A program made the position numbers and the translations under genes. From Acidobacteriota bacterium (lineage in GTDB: Bacteria; Acidobacteriota; Thermoanaerobaculia; Gp7-AA8): 64,000 nucleotides of DNA. Location: assembly GCA_021781455.1 (NCBI GenBank), contig JAJXWV010000015.1, positions 1-64,000 of the forward strand, read 5' to 3'. Shown piece by piece: positions 8,615 through 16,758 of this stretch. Each line of letters opens with the position of its first letter. Within the stretch, counting starts at the first letter, position 1. The notes below the pieces were generated by a model, which saw only the letters and a program-made list of their open reading frames with translations, did not search any database and was not told where the DNA came from.

Positions 8615-9547
8615 TCAGAGGATCGCCACTGCCTCGACTTCGAGCAGCAGGTCGCGGCGGCAGATCTCGGTCTCCAGGACCAGCAAGCCGGCCGCGGGAA
8701 ACGACTGCCGCAGCCGCGCGGCGATTCCTTCCCAGTCCGCCGCACGGCGCACGTAGATCTTCATCGTGCGGACGTCGCCCGGCGCGGCGCCGCTCCGGCC
8801 GAGAATTCCGGCCAGATTGCAGATCGTCTCGTCGGTCTGCGCTTCGACGTCACCGACATGCTTCGTCTCGTGACCGACCACGCTGGCCGTGCCCGAAACG
8901 AACACGAGCGCGCTGCCGTTCATCGACGACACCGTTGCCCGCGCAAACGACGGCGGCCGCGGCCCGTACTCGCGCGGATACAGATACGCGCTGACCTGCC
9001 TCGGATTCTCGACCTGCCGTCCCGCCATGCGCGAGGCGATGAAGTAGATCGCCAGCTCGCCATCCCGCATCCCTACGGCACTGGCCGAAGGAAACTCGGT
9101 CCGGCTGAGCCCGGCCGTCGTGAGTGCGTCATGCCGTCCGGCGCTGAAGCGCTTGTAGCGCTCGCAGTCTCCCTCTCCCTCGTTGATGCCGCGCACGTGA
9201 TTCCACGCTCGCAGAACGAACGGGAATCCCTCCTGGCGCGTAACGGCCACGATCGACTCGTAGGCCTGCCTGGTCGCCTTCTCGATCTCTTTTTCGCTCG
9301 ACACGAGCATGCCGAAGAACGCTGTCCCGTTGCGGGCGAACACGATTCCGTCACGCTCTCCACGAACGACCGGCTCGCGCGACCGCCACACTTCGGCGTT
9401 CGCAGCGCCGACCGCAGTCATCGAAATCGTCAACGCCTGCCGCTCTTGTGAGGTGACGCTGCCGAAGCGGACCAGTCCCAGAACGTGGTCACCGATCCGG
9501 GCGTCCTCAGCGTATTCCGGCTCGAGCGGTCCCATGTGCGCGCGCAT
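8615..9547 (-). CDS. Chorismatase (FkbO/Hyg5/XanB2 family)
   Basis: This 310-residue protein has the conserved blocks of chorismatases, which remove pyruvate from chorismate to give hydroxybenzoates or a dihydrodiol: RAWNHVRGINEGEGD, CERYKRFSAGRHDAL, YLYPREYGPRPPSFARA and the tail ETEICRRDLLLEVEA. The C-terminal half has the RidA-like fold of this family. In the tail a Cys lies seven residues before a Glu. As I recall, Hyg5-type (3-hydroxybenzoate-forming) enzymes have this arrangement (Cys327/Glu334), which would favour that subtype over FkbO. The start is ATG 9547 or 9535. No polyketide, aryl-polyene or ubiquinone gene lies nearby, so the fate of the product is unknown. Confidence 0.85.
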   Translation of the reverse strand: MRAHMGPLEPEYAEDARIGDHVLGLVRFGSVTSQERQALTISMTAVGAANAEVWRSREPVVRGERDGIVFARNGTAFFGMLVSSEKEIEKATRQAYESIVAVTRQEGFPFVLRAWNHVRGINEGEGDCERYKRFSAGRHDALTTAGLSRTEFPSASAVGMRDGELAIYFIASRMAGRQVENPRQVSAYLYPREYGPRPPSFARATVSSMNGSALVFVSGTASVVGHETKHVGDVEAQTDETICNLAGILGRSGAAPGDVRTMKIYVRRAADWEGIAARLRQSFPAAGLLVLETEICRRDLLLEVEAVAIL

Positions 9548-9592
9548 TGTCGCCCAGGTGTCCGCAATCTTTCAGTGACTTGAACTCCCGGG

Positions 9593-9738
9593 AAGTGCTG
9601 AGTACTGAGTGCTGAGTACTGAGTGGAGGCAAGGCAGAACCATCGGGCAGCACGATCCAGGAGGACTCCGGATGAGTGGAAATTGCACGAGAACGAGCGG
9701 CCGCCCACTCAGTACTCAGCACTCAGTACTCAGTACTT
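9593..9738. repeat. Inverted heptamer array, AGTNCTG family, copy 1
   Basis: The left arm (9593-9626) is four heptamers alternating AGTGCTG and AGTACTG plus a partial unit. The right arm (9705-9738) is its reverse complement at 33 of 34 positions. The 78-bp core between them ends with a TGCA...GAACGAGCG motif shared with the copies at 33981 and 36157. It fills the space between the divergent chorismatase and xdhA genes, so it overlaps or separates their promoters. Confidence 0.85.
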
Positions 9739-9758
9739 CGGGTTATCCTGATGAGTCA

Positions 9759-11255
9759 ATGACGATTCGAGATCACATCCGATTCACGATCAACGGCCGC
9801 GAGAAAAGCGTGGGGGGACGGGCGGCCTTTCTAACCCTGGCGAACTACCTCCGGGAACAGGGCGCCACCGGAACCAAGGTGGTCTGTGCCGAGGGGGACT
9901 GCGGAGCGTGCAGCGTACTGGTGCGGCATGGCAGCGGCGACTTCATGGTCGTCAACTCGTGCATTCAGTCGCTGCTTCAGCTGGACGGCTGCTCGATCGT
10001 CACGGTCGAAGGAATTGCGGATGGAGACTCGCTGCATCCGGTGCAGCAGTCGATGATCGATCACTACGGCTCGCAGTGCGGTTACTGCACGCCAGGGTTC
10101 GTCGTGGCCATGGCCGGGCTGACCGAGGCCGGGCAGCCGCTCGACGAGCAGGCGGTGAAGGACGGTCTGACCGGGAATCTGTGCCGCTGCACGGGATATG
10201 AGCCGATCGTCAAAGCGGCGCTGGCGACGAACGCCGCAGCGGCACCGCGGCTGCGCGATCGCTACCCCGGGATCGAAGATGATCACCGTTCCGTGCTCAT
10301 CGAAGCCGACGGGCGGGCGTTCTTCGCCCCGATCTCGCTCGGCGAGGCGATCCGCTTCAAGCGCGACCACGCGACGGCCACGATCCTGCAGGGCGGAACC
10401 GACGTCGGAGTCTGGGTGAACAAACGGGACTTCAACGCTCCGGCGATGCTGTCGCTCGCAAAGATCAATGAACTCGGCGAGATCTCCTTCGAAGAATCGC
10501 GAATCGTGGTCGGAGCCAATGTCTCGCTGACGGAATTCGAAGCGGCGGTCCGCGACACGATTCCGGAGCTGCACGGAATCCTTAGGATCTTCGGCTCGCC
10601 CCAGATCAAGAACGCCGGGACTCTGGTCGGCAACATCGCCAACGGGTCGCCGATCGCCGACACGCTTCCTTATCTCTTCGTGGCCGGCGCGGAGCTGGAG
10701 CTGGCAGGCGCCGGCGGAATCCGGCGGGTCCCGGTCGAGCGGTTCTACCGCGGTTACAAGACGTTCGACCTGAACCCGGACGAGATCATCACCCGCGTCG
10801 TCGTGCCGGTCGTCACCACGAAGGCCGATCGCGTTCTGCGGCTTTACAAGGTCAGCCGCCGCACCGATCTCGACATCTCCGCGTTCACGGCAGCGATTCT
10901 TCTGCGCGTCGACGAGGGGCGCATCGCCGCGGCGAAAATCGCCTATGGCGGCGTGGCCCCGGTGGTCATGCGCATGCCGAAGCTCGAGGCCTTCCTCGCC
11001 GGAAAGCGGCTCGAGCCGGAGACGTTCGAGGAGGCGGGTGCCATTGCCCGCGGCGAGGTCTCCCCGATCTCGGACGTCCGCGGCTCGCGCGAATACCGCC
11101 TGCAGCTGTGCGAGAACATCCTCCAGAAGTTCTACTTCGACGCGTTCACCGAGCCGGTACCGATCGAGATCGCGGGCTTTCGTGTAGGACAGGCTTTCCA
11201 GCCTGTCCCCGATGGACCGGCTGGAAAGCCGGTCCTACACCAGGGGAGACCATGA
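9759..11255 (+). CDS. xdhA: Xanthine dehydrogenase, Fe-S/FAD subunit
   Basis: This 498-residue subunit carries electrons from the molybdenum site to NAD+. The plant-type [2Fe-2S] domain has Cys43, Cys48, Cys51 and Cys68. The second all-helical [2Fe-2S] domain has QCGYC (Cys107, Cys110) and LCRC (Cys142, Cys144). The FAD-binding domain follows (QGGTDVGVW, GNIANGSPIADT), then the CO-dehydrogenase-flavoprotein C domain. I chose ATG 9759 (MTIRDHIRFTING) because upstream in-frame sequence is only the heptamer array. The last roughly 23 codons run through a REP palindrome (11182-11240), giving an odd tail VGQAFQPVPDGPAGKPVLHQ. The stop overlaps the xdhB start as ATGA. Related purine or aldehyde oxidoreductases cannot be excluded. 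Confidence 0.92.
   Translation: MTIRDHIRFTINGREKSVGGRAAFLTLANYLREQGATGTKVVCAEGDCGACSVLVRHGSGDFMVVNSCIQSLLQLDGCSIVTVEGIADGDSLHPVQQSMIDHYGSQCGYCTPGFVVAMAGLTEAGQPLDEQAVKDGLTGNLCRCTGYEPIVKAALATNAAAAPRLRDRYPGIEDDHRSVLIEADGRAFFAPISLGEAIRFKRDHATATILQGGTDVGVWVNKRDFNAPAMLSLAKINELGEISFEESRIVVGANVSLTEFEAAVRDTIPELHGILRIFGSPQIKNAGTLVGNIANGSPIADTLPYLFVAGAELELAGAGGIRRVPVERFYRGYKTFDLNPDEIITRVVVPVVTTKADRVLRLYKVSRRTDLDISAFTAAILLRVDEGRIAAAKIAYGGVAPVVMRMPKLEAFLAGKRLEPETFEEAGAIARGEVSPISDVRGSREYRLQLCENILQKFYFDAFTEPVPIEIAGFRVGQAFQPVPDGPAGKPVLHQGRP
11182..11240. repeat. REP-type palindrome inside the 3' end of xdhA
   Basis: Terminal 9-bp inverted ends (GTGTAGGAC 11182-11190, GTCCTACAC 11232-11240) enclose two hairpins built on GGCTTTCCAGCC and GGCTGGAAAGCC, the same core as the REP sequences at 47500 and beside the transposase at 56045. 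It is translated as the C-terminus of XdhA and ends 11 bp before the xdhB ATG. Confidence 0.8.
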
Positions 11256-13600
11256 CCGCCGTCGAAAGGAAGATCCCGCACGACTCCGCGCGCGAGCACG
11301 TCACCGGCGAAGCCGTCTACGTCGACGACATGCCGCCGTCTCGCGGTGAGCTGATCGTCGACTTCCTCTGGTCTCCCGTGGCGCACGGCCGCATCCGCAG
11401 GCTGGATGTCGAGCCTGCGCGAAACATCGCCGGCGTGGTCGCGCTCTTCACGCATGGCGATCTCGCCCACAACCGCTTCGGCCCGTCGCAGATCCAGGAC
11501 GAGCTGCTGATCGCGGAAGACGAGGTGAGATTCATCGGCCAGCCGGTGGTCGTGATCGCCGCGGAGAATCGGGAGGCCGTCCGGGCAGCAAAGGCGGCCA
11601 TCCGACTGGATATCGACCCGCTCCCGCCGGTGTTCACCATCGACGAGGCCAAGGCCCGCCGCGACTTCATCGGCCCGGTGCGGAAGATCGCGCGCGGCGA
11701 CGTCGCCACCGCCTTCGCGCACGCCGAGCATGTCCTCCAGGGCGTCTTCAAGACCGGCGGCGTCGACCAGTTCTATCTCGAGTCGCAGGCGGCCATCGCC
11801 TGGCCCGGCGAGAAGGGCGCCCTGACGGTCCATTCCTCGACCCAGAACCCGACCGAGGTTCAGGACGTGGTGGCACACCTCCTGGGCCTGCCGGCCCACA
11901 AGGTCGTGGTGATCACGAAACGCCTCGGCGGGGGCTTCGGAGGGAAGGAGTGCCAGGCCACGCACCCGGCGGCCATGGCCGCGCTCGTCGCCCACAAACT
12001 GAAGCGCCCGGCGCGCATCGCCTACAGCAAGGACGACGACATGCGCGTCACCGGCGGCCGCCATCCGTTCCAGAACGACTACCGCGTGGCCTTCACCAGC
12101 GAAGGAATCATCACCGCCGTGAAGGTCGACCTCTATTCCGACGGAGGGGCGTTCGCCGATCTCTCCCAGGCGGTCATGGCCCGGGCCATGACGCATACGG
12201 ACAACGCGTACTGGATCCCGAACATCGAGATCACCGGCACGGTTTGCCGCACGAACTTCCCGCCTAACACCGCCTTCCGCGGTTTCGGCGGGCCGCAGGG
12301 CGTCTCCACGATGGAGAACATGATCGAAGAGATTTCCCTGTTCCTGCACAAGGACCCGCTGGAGATCCGCATGCGCAACTGCTACGGCATCGAGGAGCGG
12401 AACACGACGCCGTACGGACAGATCGTGGCGAACAACCAGCTGCCGCGCCTGATGCGCGACATCGGCGAGCGCGCCGACTTCCGGCGCCGAACGGCCGCCG
12501 TGGCCGATTTCAACGCCAAGTCGAAGACGCATCTGCGCGGCATCGCCTGCTCCGCGGTCAAATTCGGAATCTCGTTCAACACCAAGTTCCTCAACCAGGC
12601 CAACGCCCTCGTGAACGTGTACCTCGACGGGACCGTGCAGGTTTCGACCGGCGCCACCGAGATGGGCCAGGGCGTCAACACAAAGATCAAGCAGGTCGTC
12701 GCAGCGGAGCTCGGGATCGACGCCGGGCTCGTCATCGTCATGGCGACGTCGACGGAGAAGAACAACAACACCTCCGCAACGGCGGCCTCCAGCGGCGCGG
12801 ACATGAACGGCAGCGCCGCCGCCGACGCCTGCCGCCGCATCCGTGCGCGCCTCGTCGAAGTGGCCGCGCGCGAGCTCGCTGCGCGCACTGAAGACCTCCA
12901 GCCGTCGCCTTCGACCATTGCCATCGCGAACGGCATGGCCTTCGACCGCCGGCGCCCGCAGCATGGAATCGCCTGGCGCGACCTGGTCCGTGCCGCCTAC
13001 CTGCAGCGCGTCAGCCTCGGCGAGCGCGGCTTCTACGCCACGGCCGGGCTGGATTGGAACGCCGAGAAGTCCAGCGGCTCGCCCTTCCTCTATTTCACCA
13101 ACGGTTGCGCGGTCTCCGAGGTGCTGATCGACCGCTTCACTGGAAGCGCGCGTGTGCTGCGCTCCGACCTGCTGATGGACATCGGCAAGTCGATCAATCC
13201 CGGCATCGATCGCGGACAGATCACCGGCGCGTTCTTCCAGGGTCTGGGATGGCTGACCAACGAGGAGAAGCGTTACGCACCCACCGGCGAGCTGCTCACG
13301 TATTCGCCGACGACGTACAAGGTCCCGAACATCCAGGATCTGCCGCAGGTGTTCAACGTCGACTGGATCGAGAACGACACGAACACCCTGAACCTCCGCT
13401 CCAGCAAGGCCGTCGGCGAGCCGCCGCTGCTGCTGGCGATCTCCGTCTACTGCGCGATCAAGAACGCGCTGTCGTTCGTCTCCGGCAGCGAGATTCCCAA
13501 GATCGACGCGCCGTGCACGGGCGAGGAGATTCTGATGCGGCTGACGGAGTACGCGCGGAAGAACGCGCGCAAACCTCAGGAGAGCGCCGCCAGCGCGTGA
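11252..13600 (+). CDS. xdhB: Xanthine dehydrogenase, molybdopterin-binding subunit
   Basis: This 782-residue catalytic subunit hydroxylates purine substrates at a molybdenum centre. The substrate/Moco domains show the family's glycine-rich motif LGGGFGGKE (about 225-233), NTAFRGFGGPQG, GATEMGQGVNTK, and near the C-terminus KAVGEPPLLLA, whose Glu is the expected catalytic base. The start ATG 11252 overlaps the xdhA stop by four bases (ATGA), so the subunits are translationally coupled. The two-subunit layout matches Rhodobacter-type XDH. XdhC, needed to insert sulfurated Moco, is encoded at 15894 rather than directly adjacent. The preferred substrate could be hypoxanthine/xanthine or another heterocycle. 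Confidence 0.92.
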   Translation: MTAVERKIPHDSAREHVTGEAVYVDDMPPSRGELIVDFLWSPVAHGRIRRLDVEPARNIAGVVALFTHGDLAHNRFGPSQIQDELLIAEDEVRFIGQPVVVIAAENREAVRAAKAAIRLDIDPLPPVFTIDEAKARRDFIGPVRKIARGDVATAFAHAEHVLQGVFKTGGVDQFYLESQAAIAWPGEKGALTVHSSTQNPTEVQDVVAHLLGLPAHKVVVITKRLGGGFGGKECQATHPAAMAALVAHKLKRPARIAYSKDDDMRVTGGRHPFQNDYRVAFTSEGIITAVKVDLYSDGGAFADLSQAVMARAMTHTDNAYWIPNIEITGTVCRTNFPPNTAFRGFGGPQGVSTMENMIEEISLFLHKDPLEIRMRNCYGIEERNTTPYGQIVANNQLPRLMRDIGERADFRRRTAAVADFNAKSKTHLRGIACSAVKFGISFNTKFLNQANALVNVYLDGTVQVSTGATEMGQGVNTKIKQVVAAELGIDAGLVIVMATSTEKNNNTSATAASSGADMNGSAAADACRRIRARLVEVAARELAARTEDLQPSPSTIAIANGMAFDRRRPQHGIAWRDLVRAAYLQRVSLGERGFYATAGLDWNAEKSSGSPFLYFTNGCAVSEVLIDRFTGSARVLRSDLLMDIGKSINPGIDRGQITGAFFQGLGWLTNEEKRYAPTGELLTYSPTTYKVPNIQDLPQVFNVDWIENDTNTLNLRSSKAVGEPPLLLAISVYCAIKNALSFVSGSEIPKIDAPCTGEEILMRLTEYARKNARKPQESAASA

Positions 13601-14016
13601 GGTGTCGCTCCGCGCCGGCTGAACCGCGCCACCGTCATCGTGAGCCGGCGCAACCGCAGCCCCCGTCACTCTGAGCCGGCGTAACCGCGGGGGAGGTGGA
13701 TGGGGCGGAGCGGTGGAGCGCGGCGAAGAGTCTCTTACCGGGACGATTGTTAGGCCGGAACGGATCACCGCGATCGTACAATCTGGAGACTCTTCGCCGC
13801 GCTGCGCCGCTTCCCCCCGCACACCTCGCCGCGGCTCCGCCGGCTCAGAGTGACGGGATCGGCGGCCTCGCGGCTCGGAGGCAGAGTGACGGCGGCGAGC
13901 TCATGGCCAGGGTCGGGCCCAACGCGACACAGGAGGCAGTCGATTGTGTGGCGGCCGTGAAAACAGTTCCATTTCGGCGCGCAGCCCGTTCGGACGATGG
14001 ATAAAATCGCCGGATC
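13601..14016. other. 416-bp intergenic region occupied by a repeat
   Basis: It holds a degenerate CGTCATCGTGAGCCGGCG copy (13632-13655), the long palindrome at 13663-13857, and about 160 bp of unique sequence before the DinB-type gene. That last part probably holds the promoter: GATAAAAT at 13997-14004 resembles a -10 element. I see no gene here. Confidence 0.5.
13663..13857. repeat. Long inverted repeat, family P, copy 1
   Basis: Arms of about 72 bp (13663-13734 and 13786-13857) are imperfect reverse complements around a 51-bp loop. The outer ends are CCGTCACTCTGAGCCGGCG and its mirror; the inner ends are CGGCGAAGAGTCTC and its mirror. Related copies occur at 29970-30135 and 38908-39124 with the same ends but unrelated loops, suggesting a dispersed non-coding element. 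A GTTAGGC heptamer lies in this loop. Confidence 0.85.
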
Positions 14017-14541
14017 ATGAGTGATCCGCGCTATCCCATCGGCAACCCCGACTTGAAGGAGCAGTACACGGCCGAGGAGCGAAAACGGCTCTTCGATCAG
14101 ATCGCCGCAGCGCCGGCGCGCCTGCGTGAGGCGACCGCCGGCCTGAGCGATGCGCAGCTCGACACGCCCTATCGCGAGGGCGGCTGGAGCGTGCGACAGG
14201 TCGTGCACCACGTGCCCGACAGCCACCTCAACGCGTACATCCGGACGAAGCTCGCCCTGACTGAAGACGAGCCGACGATCAAGCCATACGACGAAGCAGC
14301 ATGGGCTGCGCTCGATGACTCTCGCGCAACCCCCATCGACGTCTCACTCACGCTTTTCGAAAAGCTGCACGTCCGTTGGGTCAACCTTCTGCGCTCGACG
14401 CCGGAGAGTGCCTTCGCGAAAACCTGGCGCCATCCCGAGTACGGAGTGCGCACGCTCGACTGGCTGGTCGGTCTCTACGCGTGGCACGGGCGCCACCACA
14501 CTGCCCACATCACGTCGCTGCGCGAGCGCAATGGCTGGTGA
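14017..14541 (+). CDS. DinB/YfiT-family putative metal-dependent hydrolase
   Basis: This 174-residue four-helix-bundle protein is related to Bacillus YfiT/BstA. Family members carry a metal on three histidines and include thiol transferases (bacillithiol or other low-molecular-weight thiols). The expected ligands are visible in VVHHVPDSHL (His64/65) and WHGRHHTAHI (His160, His164). The ATG at 14017 begins MSDPRYPIGNPDLKEQYTAE, and the full length fits the family. It is a single gene after xdhB with its own probable promoter. Whether it uses a thiol cofactor in this organism is not visible. Confidence 0.8.
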   Translation: MSDPRYPIGNPDLKEQYTAEERKRLFDQIAAAPARLREATAGLSDAQLDTPYREGGWSVRQVVHHVPDSHLNAYIRTKLALTEDEPTIKPYDEAAWAALDDSRATPIDVSLTLFEKLHVRWVNLLRSTPESAFAKTWRHPEYGVRTLDWLVGLYAWHGRHHTAHITSLRERNGW

Positions 14542-14557
14542 GGGCGGGAACATCCAA

Positions 14558-14620
14558 TTCACCACAGAGCACACAGAGTTTCAGACGCAGTTGGGCTGTC
14601 TCTGTGTTCTCTGTGGTGGA
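14558..14620. repeat. CACAGAG inverted repeat
   Basis: Two 21-bp arms (14558-14578 and 14600-14620) match as reverse complements at 19 positions. Each contains two CACAGAG units (CCACAGAG, then ACACAGAG), here at a 9-nt period. The loop is 21 bp. It begins 16 bp after the DinB-type gene's stop and may form a transcript-end hairpin. It is architecturally like the heptamer arrays but with a different unit. Confidence 0.7.
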
Positions 14621-14731
14621 AGGCAGTCGGAGTGTGACGGTAGCGCACCGAGGGAAGGTGCGCGCCGCCCGCACGCCCAGATCCCTCGCTTACGCTCGGG
14701 ATGACAAGCGCTCACGATCGGGATAACGAGA

Positions 14732-14750
14732 CTCGCGCCGGCAGCGCGAG
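14732..14750 (-). terminator. Hairpin just 3' of tatA
   Basis: A perfect 7-bp GC stem (CTCGCGC 14732-14738 with GCGCGAG 14744-14750) and 5-nt loop lie two bases past the tatA stop. No T-tract is present, so the terminator role is tentative. Confidence 0.4.
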
Positions 14751-14752
14751 AG

Positions 14753-14950
14753 CTACTGATCGATCTTCTTGGTCTCGTCTTTCGGGGCAGCGTCCTTGTC
14801 AGCGGCGCCGTTGGCCATGGCGTCCCTGAATCCGCGGATCCCCTCGCCGAGACCCTTGCCGAGCTCCGGAAGGCGCTTCGGCCCGAAGAAAATGATCGCG
14901 ATGATCGCGATCAGGAGAAGGTGCATCGGCTGCAAAAGTCCTTCGAACAT
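14753..14950 (-). CDS. tatA: Twin-arginine translocase subunit TatA
   Basis: This 65-residue protein has one N-terminal membrane span (MHLLLIAIIAIIFF), the hallmark FGPKRLPELGKGLGEGIRGF hinge and amphipathic helix, and a charged tail. TatA oligomers form the pore that moves folded proteins, such as cofactor-bearing redox enzymes, across the membrane. I chose ATG 14950 (MFEGLLQP) because it places the span at the N-terminus; longer in-frame starts to 15013 add a basic segment not seen in the family. No tatB or tatC is adjacent. TatA and TatE-like copies cannot be told apart here. Confidence 0.9.
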   Translation of the reverse strand: MFEGLLQPMHLLLIAIIAIIFFGPKRLPELGKGLGEGIRGFRDAMANGAADKDAAPKDETKKIDQ

Positions 14951-15079
14951 AAATGGAATCCTCGGTTCTGAGTTTGCGCGGTTAAACGTAACGTATCGCC
15001 CGCGCCCCCTCACGCGGACAGCGTACGAAAGCCTGTGATCCTAAACACGGCCGGGCTGCCGTTCTTCCCCCGCCCTGGA

Positions 15080-15135
15080 CTGCGGACATCCTGCCCGCCT
15101 GTCGACGGGCTTCCCGTCCGGCGAATTCGGCGATT
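15080..15135. repeat. Degenerate REP copy
   Basis: CTGCGGACATCCTGCCCGCC followed by GACGGGCTTCCCGTCCGGCG resembles, with mismatches, the REP at 53601. It lies in the 226-bp space between the PEBP gene and tatA. Confidence 0.45.
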
Positions 15136-15176
15136 CTACTCGCGGTCGGGGAGGATGGCCTGGCCCGCCGCACTCC

Positions 15177-15725
15177 TCACTTCCGGTATCGCCCCATCAG
15201 CTGTGTCTGGGCGACCACATGACCCTTCATAGCCGCTTCCAGCTGCTCTCGGCCGGTCGAGGCCGGCAGGTTCAACTCCGCGTCCAGCGCATAGACGTTG
15301 AAGATGTACCGGTGCTCGCCGCTCGGAGGACAGAGCGTGCCGTAGCCGCTCTTGCCGTAGCTGTTCTCCCCTTCCATGCCGCCTGCCGGCGGCTGTCCTT
15401 CGGCGACGGTCGCCGTCGAGGCTGGGATGTTCCAGACCACCCAGTGCGTGAATAGCCCGCCGGGCGCGTCAGGATCTTCGACGATGAGCGCGAGCGTTTT
15501 CGCGTTCTGTGGCGCGCCCGAGAACCCGAGCGGCGGGCTGATGTTGCTACCGCCGCAGCCGTATTTCGCGGGGATCGATCCGTTCTCGCGAAAGGCCGGG
15601 CTGGTGATGGTCATTCCGCGGGACGGTGCCTTCGGCGCCATGCTGGTTTTCGCGCCGGCCTCGCGCCGCCCCAAGCATCCCAGCACGAGAAAGATCGCAG
15701 CAACGATTGCCAGGCGTGTGCGCAT
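15177..15725 (-). CDS. YbhB/YbcL-family (PEBP-like) lipoprotein
   Basis: This 182-residue protein is of the phosphatidylethanolamine-binding (Raf kinase inhibitor-like) superfamily. The conserved core is visible as LALIVEDPDAPGG, FTHWVVWNIP and a C-terminal FNVYALD. The N-terminus, from the ATG at 15725, is a signal sequence ending in LVLGC, a good lipobox, so it is probably anchored to a membrane on the outer side. An in-frame ATG at 15746 would add seven residues. The molecular role of bacterial members is unclear. Neighbouring genes give no functional link. Confidence 0.85.
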   Translation of the reverse strand: MRTRLAIVAAIFLVLGCLGRREAGAKTSMAPKAPSRGMTITSPAFRENGSIPAKYGCGGSNISPPLGFSGAPQNAKTLALIVEDPDAPGGLFTHWVVWNIPASTATVAEGQPPAGGMEGENSYGKSGYGTLCPPSGEHRYIFNVYALDAELNLPASTGREQLEAAMKGHVVAQTQLMGRYRK

Positions 15726-15893
15726 CGTGATGCCCTCCGGCCGCAAGCTCCAGTCGTCAGTTCATGCCGAGAGGCATCAGCGAGCGTCGCCGGCGAGCTC
15801 TCGCGAGCGGCGCCGTACACGCCGCGTGCTCATCGGACGTATTTCGCGACTGTTTCCGATGATGCCTCGCTTCGCTCGGCATAAACTCAACTT

Positions 15894-16694
15894 ATGCCCA
15901 CCTTTTTCGAGACGCTCAGCGAACTGATGGCGTCCGGCGTCCCTCTGGTGACCGTGACCGTCGTCGACACGATGGGAAGCGTACCGCAGGACCGCGGGGC
16001 CAAGATCATCGTCACCGCCGAAGGGCGCCAGTTCGGCACGGTCGGCGGCGGAAAGGTGGAGACGAAGGCCATCGCCGAGGCGCGGAAAATGTTGAGCGGC
16101 GAAACGGCGTCGACCACGCAGTTCGTTTCCTGGAACCTCAACAAAGACGTCGGGATGACCTGCGGCGGGATCGTGAAGCTCTACTTCGAGGCGCACAACG
16201 TCCCCCGCTGGAACATCGTCGTCTTTGGCGCCGGTCACGTCGCCCAGGCGCTCACGAGTCTCCTGGTACACCTCGACTGCCGGATCACGTGCATCGACCC
16301 GCGTCCGGAATGGATCGGGCAGCTGCCGAAGTCTCCGAAGCTGACGCCCGTCATCGCCGAGGACATGCCGTCGATGGTGGCGGGGCTGCCGGCCGATGCG
16401 TTCGTACTGCTCATGACCATGGGCCACACGAGCGACAAGCCGATTCTCCTCGAGATCCTCCGCACGCGGAGCTTTCCCTACCTCGGCGTGATCGGAAGTC
16501 ACTCCAAGGCCGTCATCCTCAGGCGGGATGTCACCGAAGCGGGCCTGCCGGACGAGTTGCAGAGCTCGTTCTTCTGTCCGGTCGGGCTCGAGCTCGGCAC
16601 GAATCACCCGTACGAGATCGCCGTGAGCATCGTTGCGCAGATGTTGCAGGTGCGGGACGCACTCAGCGGGCAGCGAGTAGCGAGCAGCGAGTAG
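15894..16694 (+). CDS. xdhC: XdhC-family molybdenum cofactor insertion protein
   Basis: This 266-residue protein is the chaperone that binds Moco, protects it during sulfuration and delivers it to xanthine dehydrogenase. The N-terminal XdhC/CoxI domain has GSVPQDRGAK and a CGG at residues 90-92. The C-terminal Rossmann domain opens with VVFGAGHVAQAL (109-120) and contains TMGHTSDKPIL. It lies 2.3 kb after xdhB with three unrelated genes between, of which tatA and the PEBP gene are on the other strand. The last codons (SGQRVASSE) and the TAG stop are supplied by a heptamer array starting at 16664. Confidence 0.9.
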   Translation: MPTFFETLSELMASGVPLVTVTVVDTMGSVPQDRGAKIIVTAEGRQFGTVGGGKVETKAIAEARKMLSGETASTTQFVSWNLNKDVGMTCGGIVKLYFEAHNVPRWNIVVFGAGHVAQALTSLLVHLDCRITCIDPRPEWIGQLPKSPKLTPVIAEDMPSMVAGLPADAFVLLMTMGHTSDKPILLEILRTRSFPYLGVIGSHSKAVILRRDVTEAGLPDELQSSFFCPVGLELGTNHPYEIAVSIVAQMLQVRDALSGQRVASSE

Positions 16695-16720
16695 GAGCCC
16701 CAGTTCCGCTGCCCGCTGCT
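16664..16720. repeat. Heptamer array, CAGCGGG/TAGCGAG unit
   Basis: The left part holds CAGCGGG, CAGCGAG, TAGCGAG, CAGCGAG and TAG in tandem (16664-16694), overlapping the end of xdhC and its stop codon. After a 12-bp gap, CGCTGCCCGCTGCT (16707-16720) is the partial reverse complement. The unit is related to TAGCGGG at 57775. Confidence 0.75.
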
Positions 16721-16758
16721 CTCTGGTCTGGCCGACTTCGTGCTTTGCTGCGCTGCGC

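Noticed and set aside
9609..9758. Upstream in-frame start for xdhA
   Set aside because: The extra 50 residues are translated heptamer array; the conserved protein begins at 9759.
11132..13822. An 896-codon open frame on the minus strand
   Set aside because: It is antisense to xdhB, whose plus-strand frame has complete molybdopterin-domain motifs.
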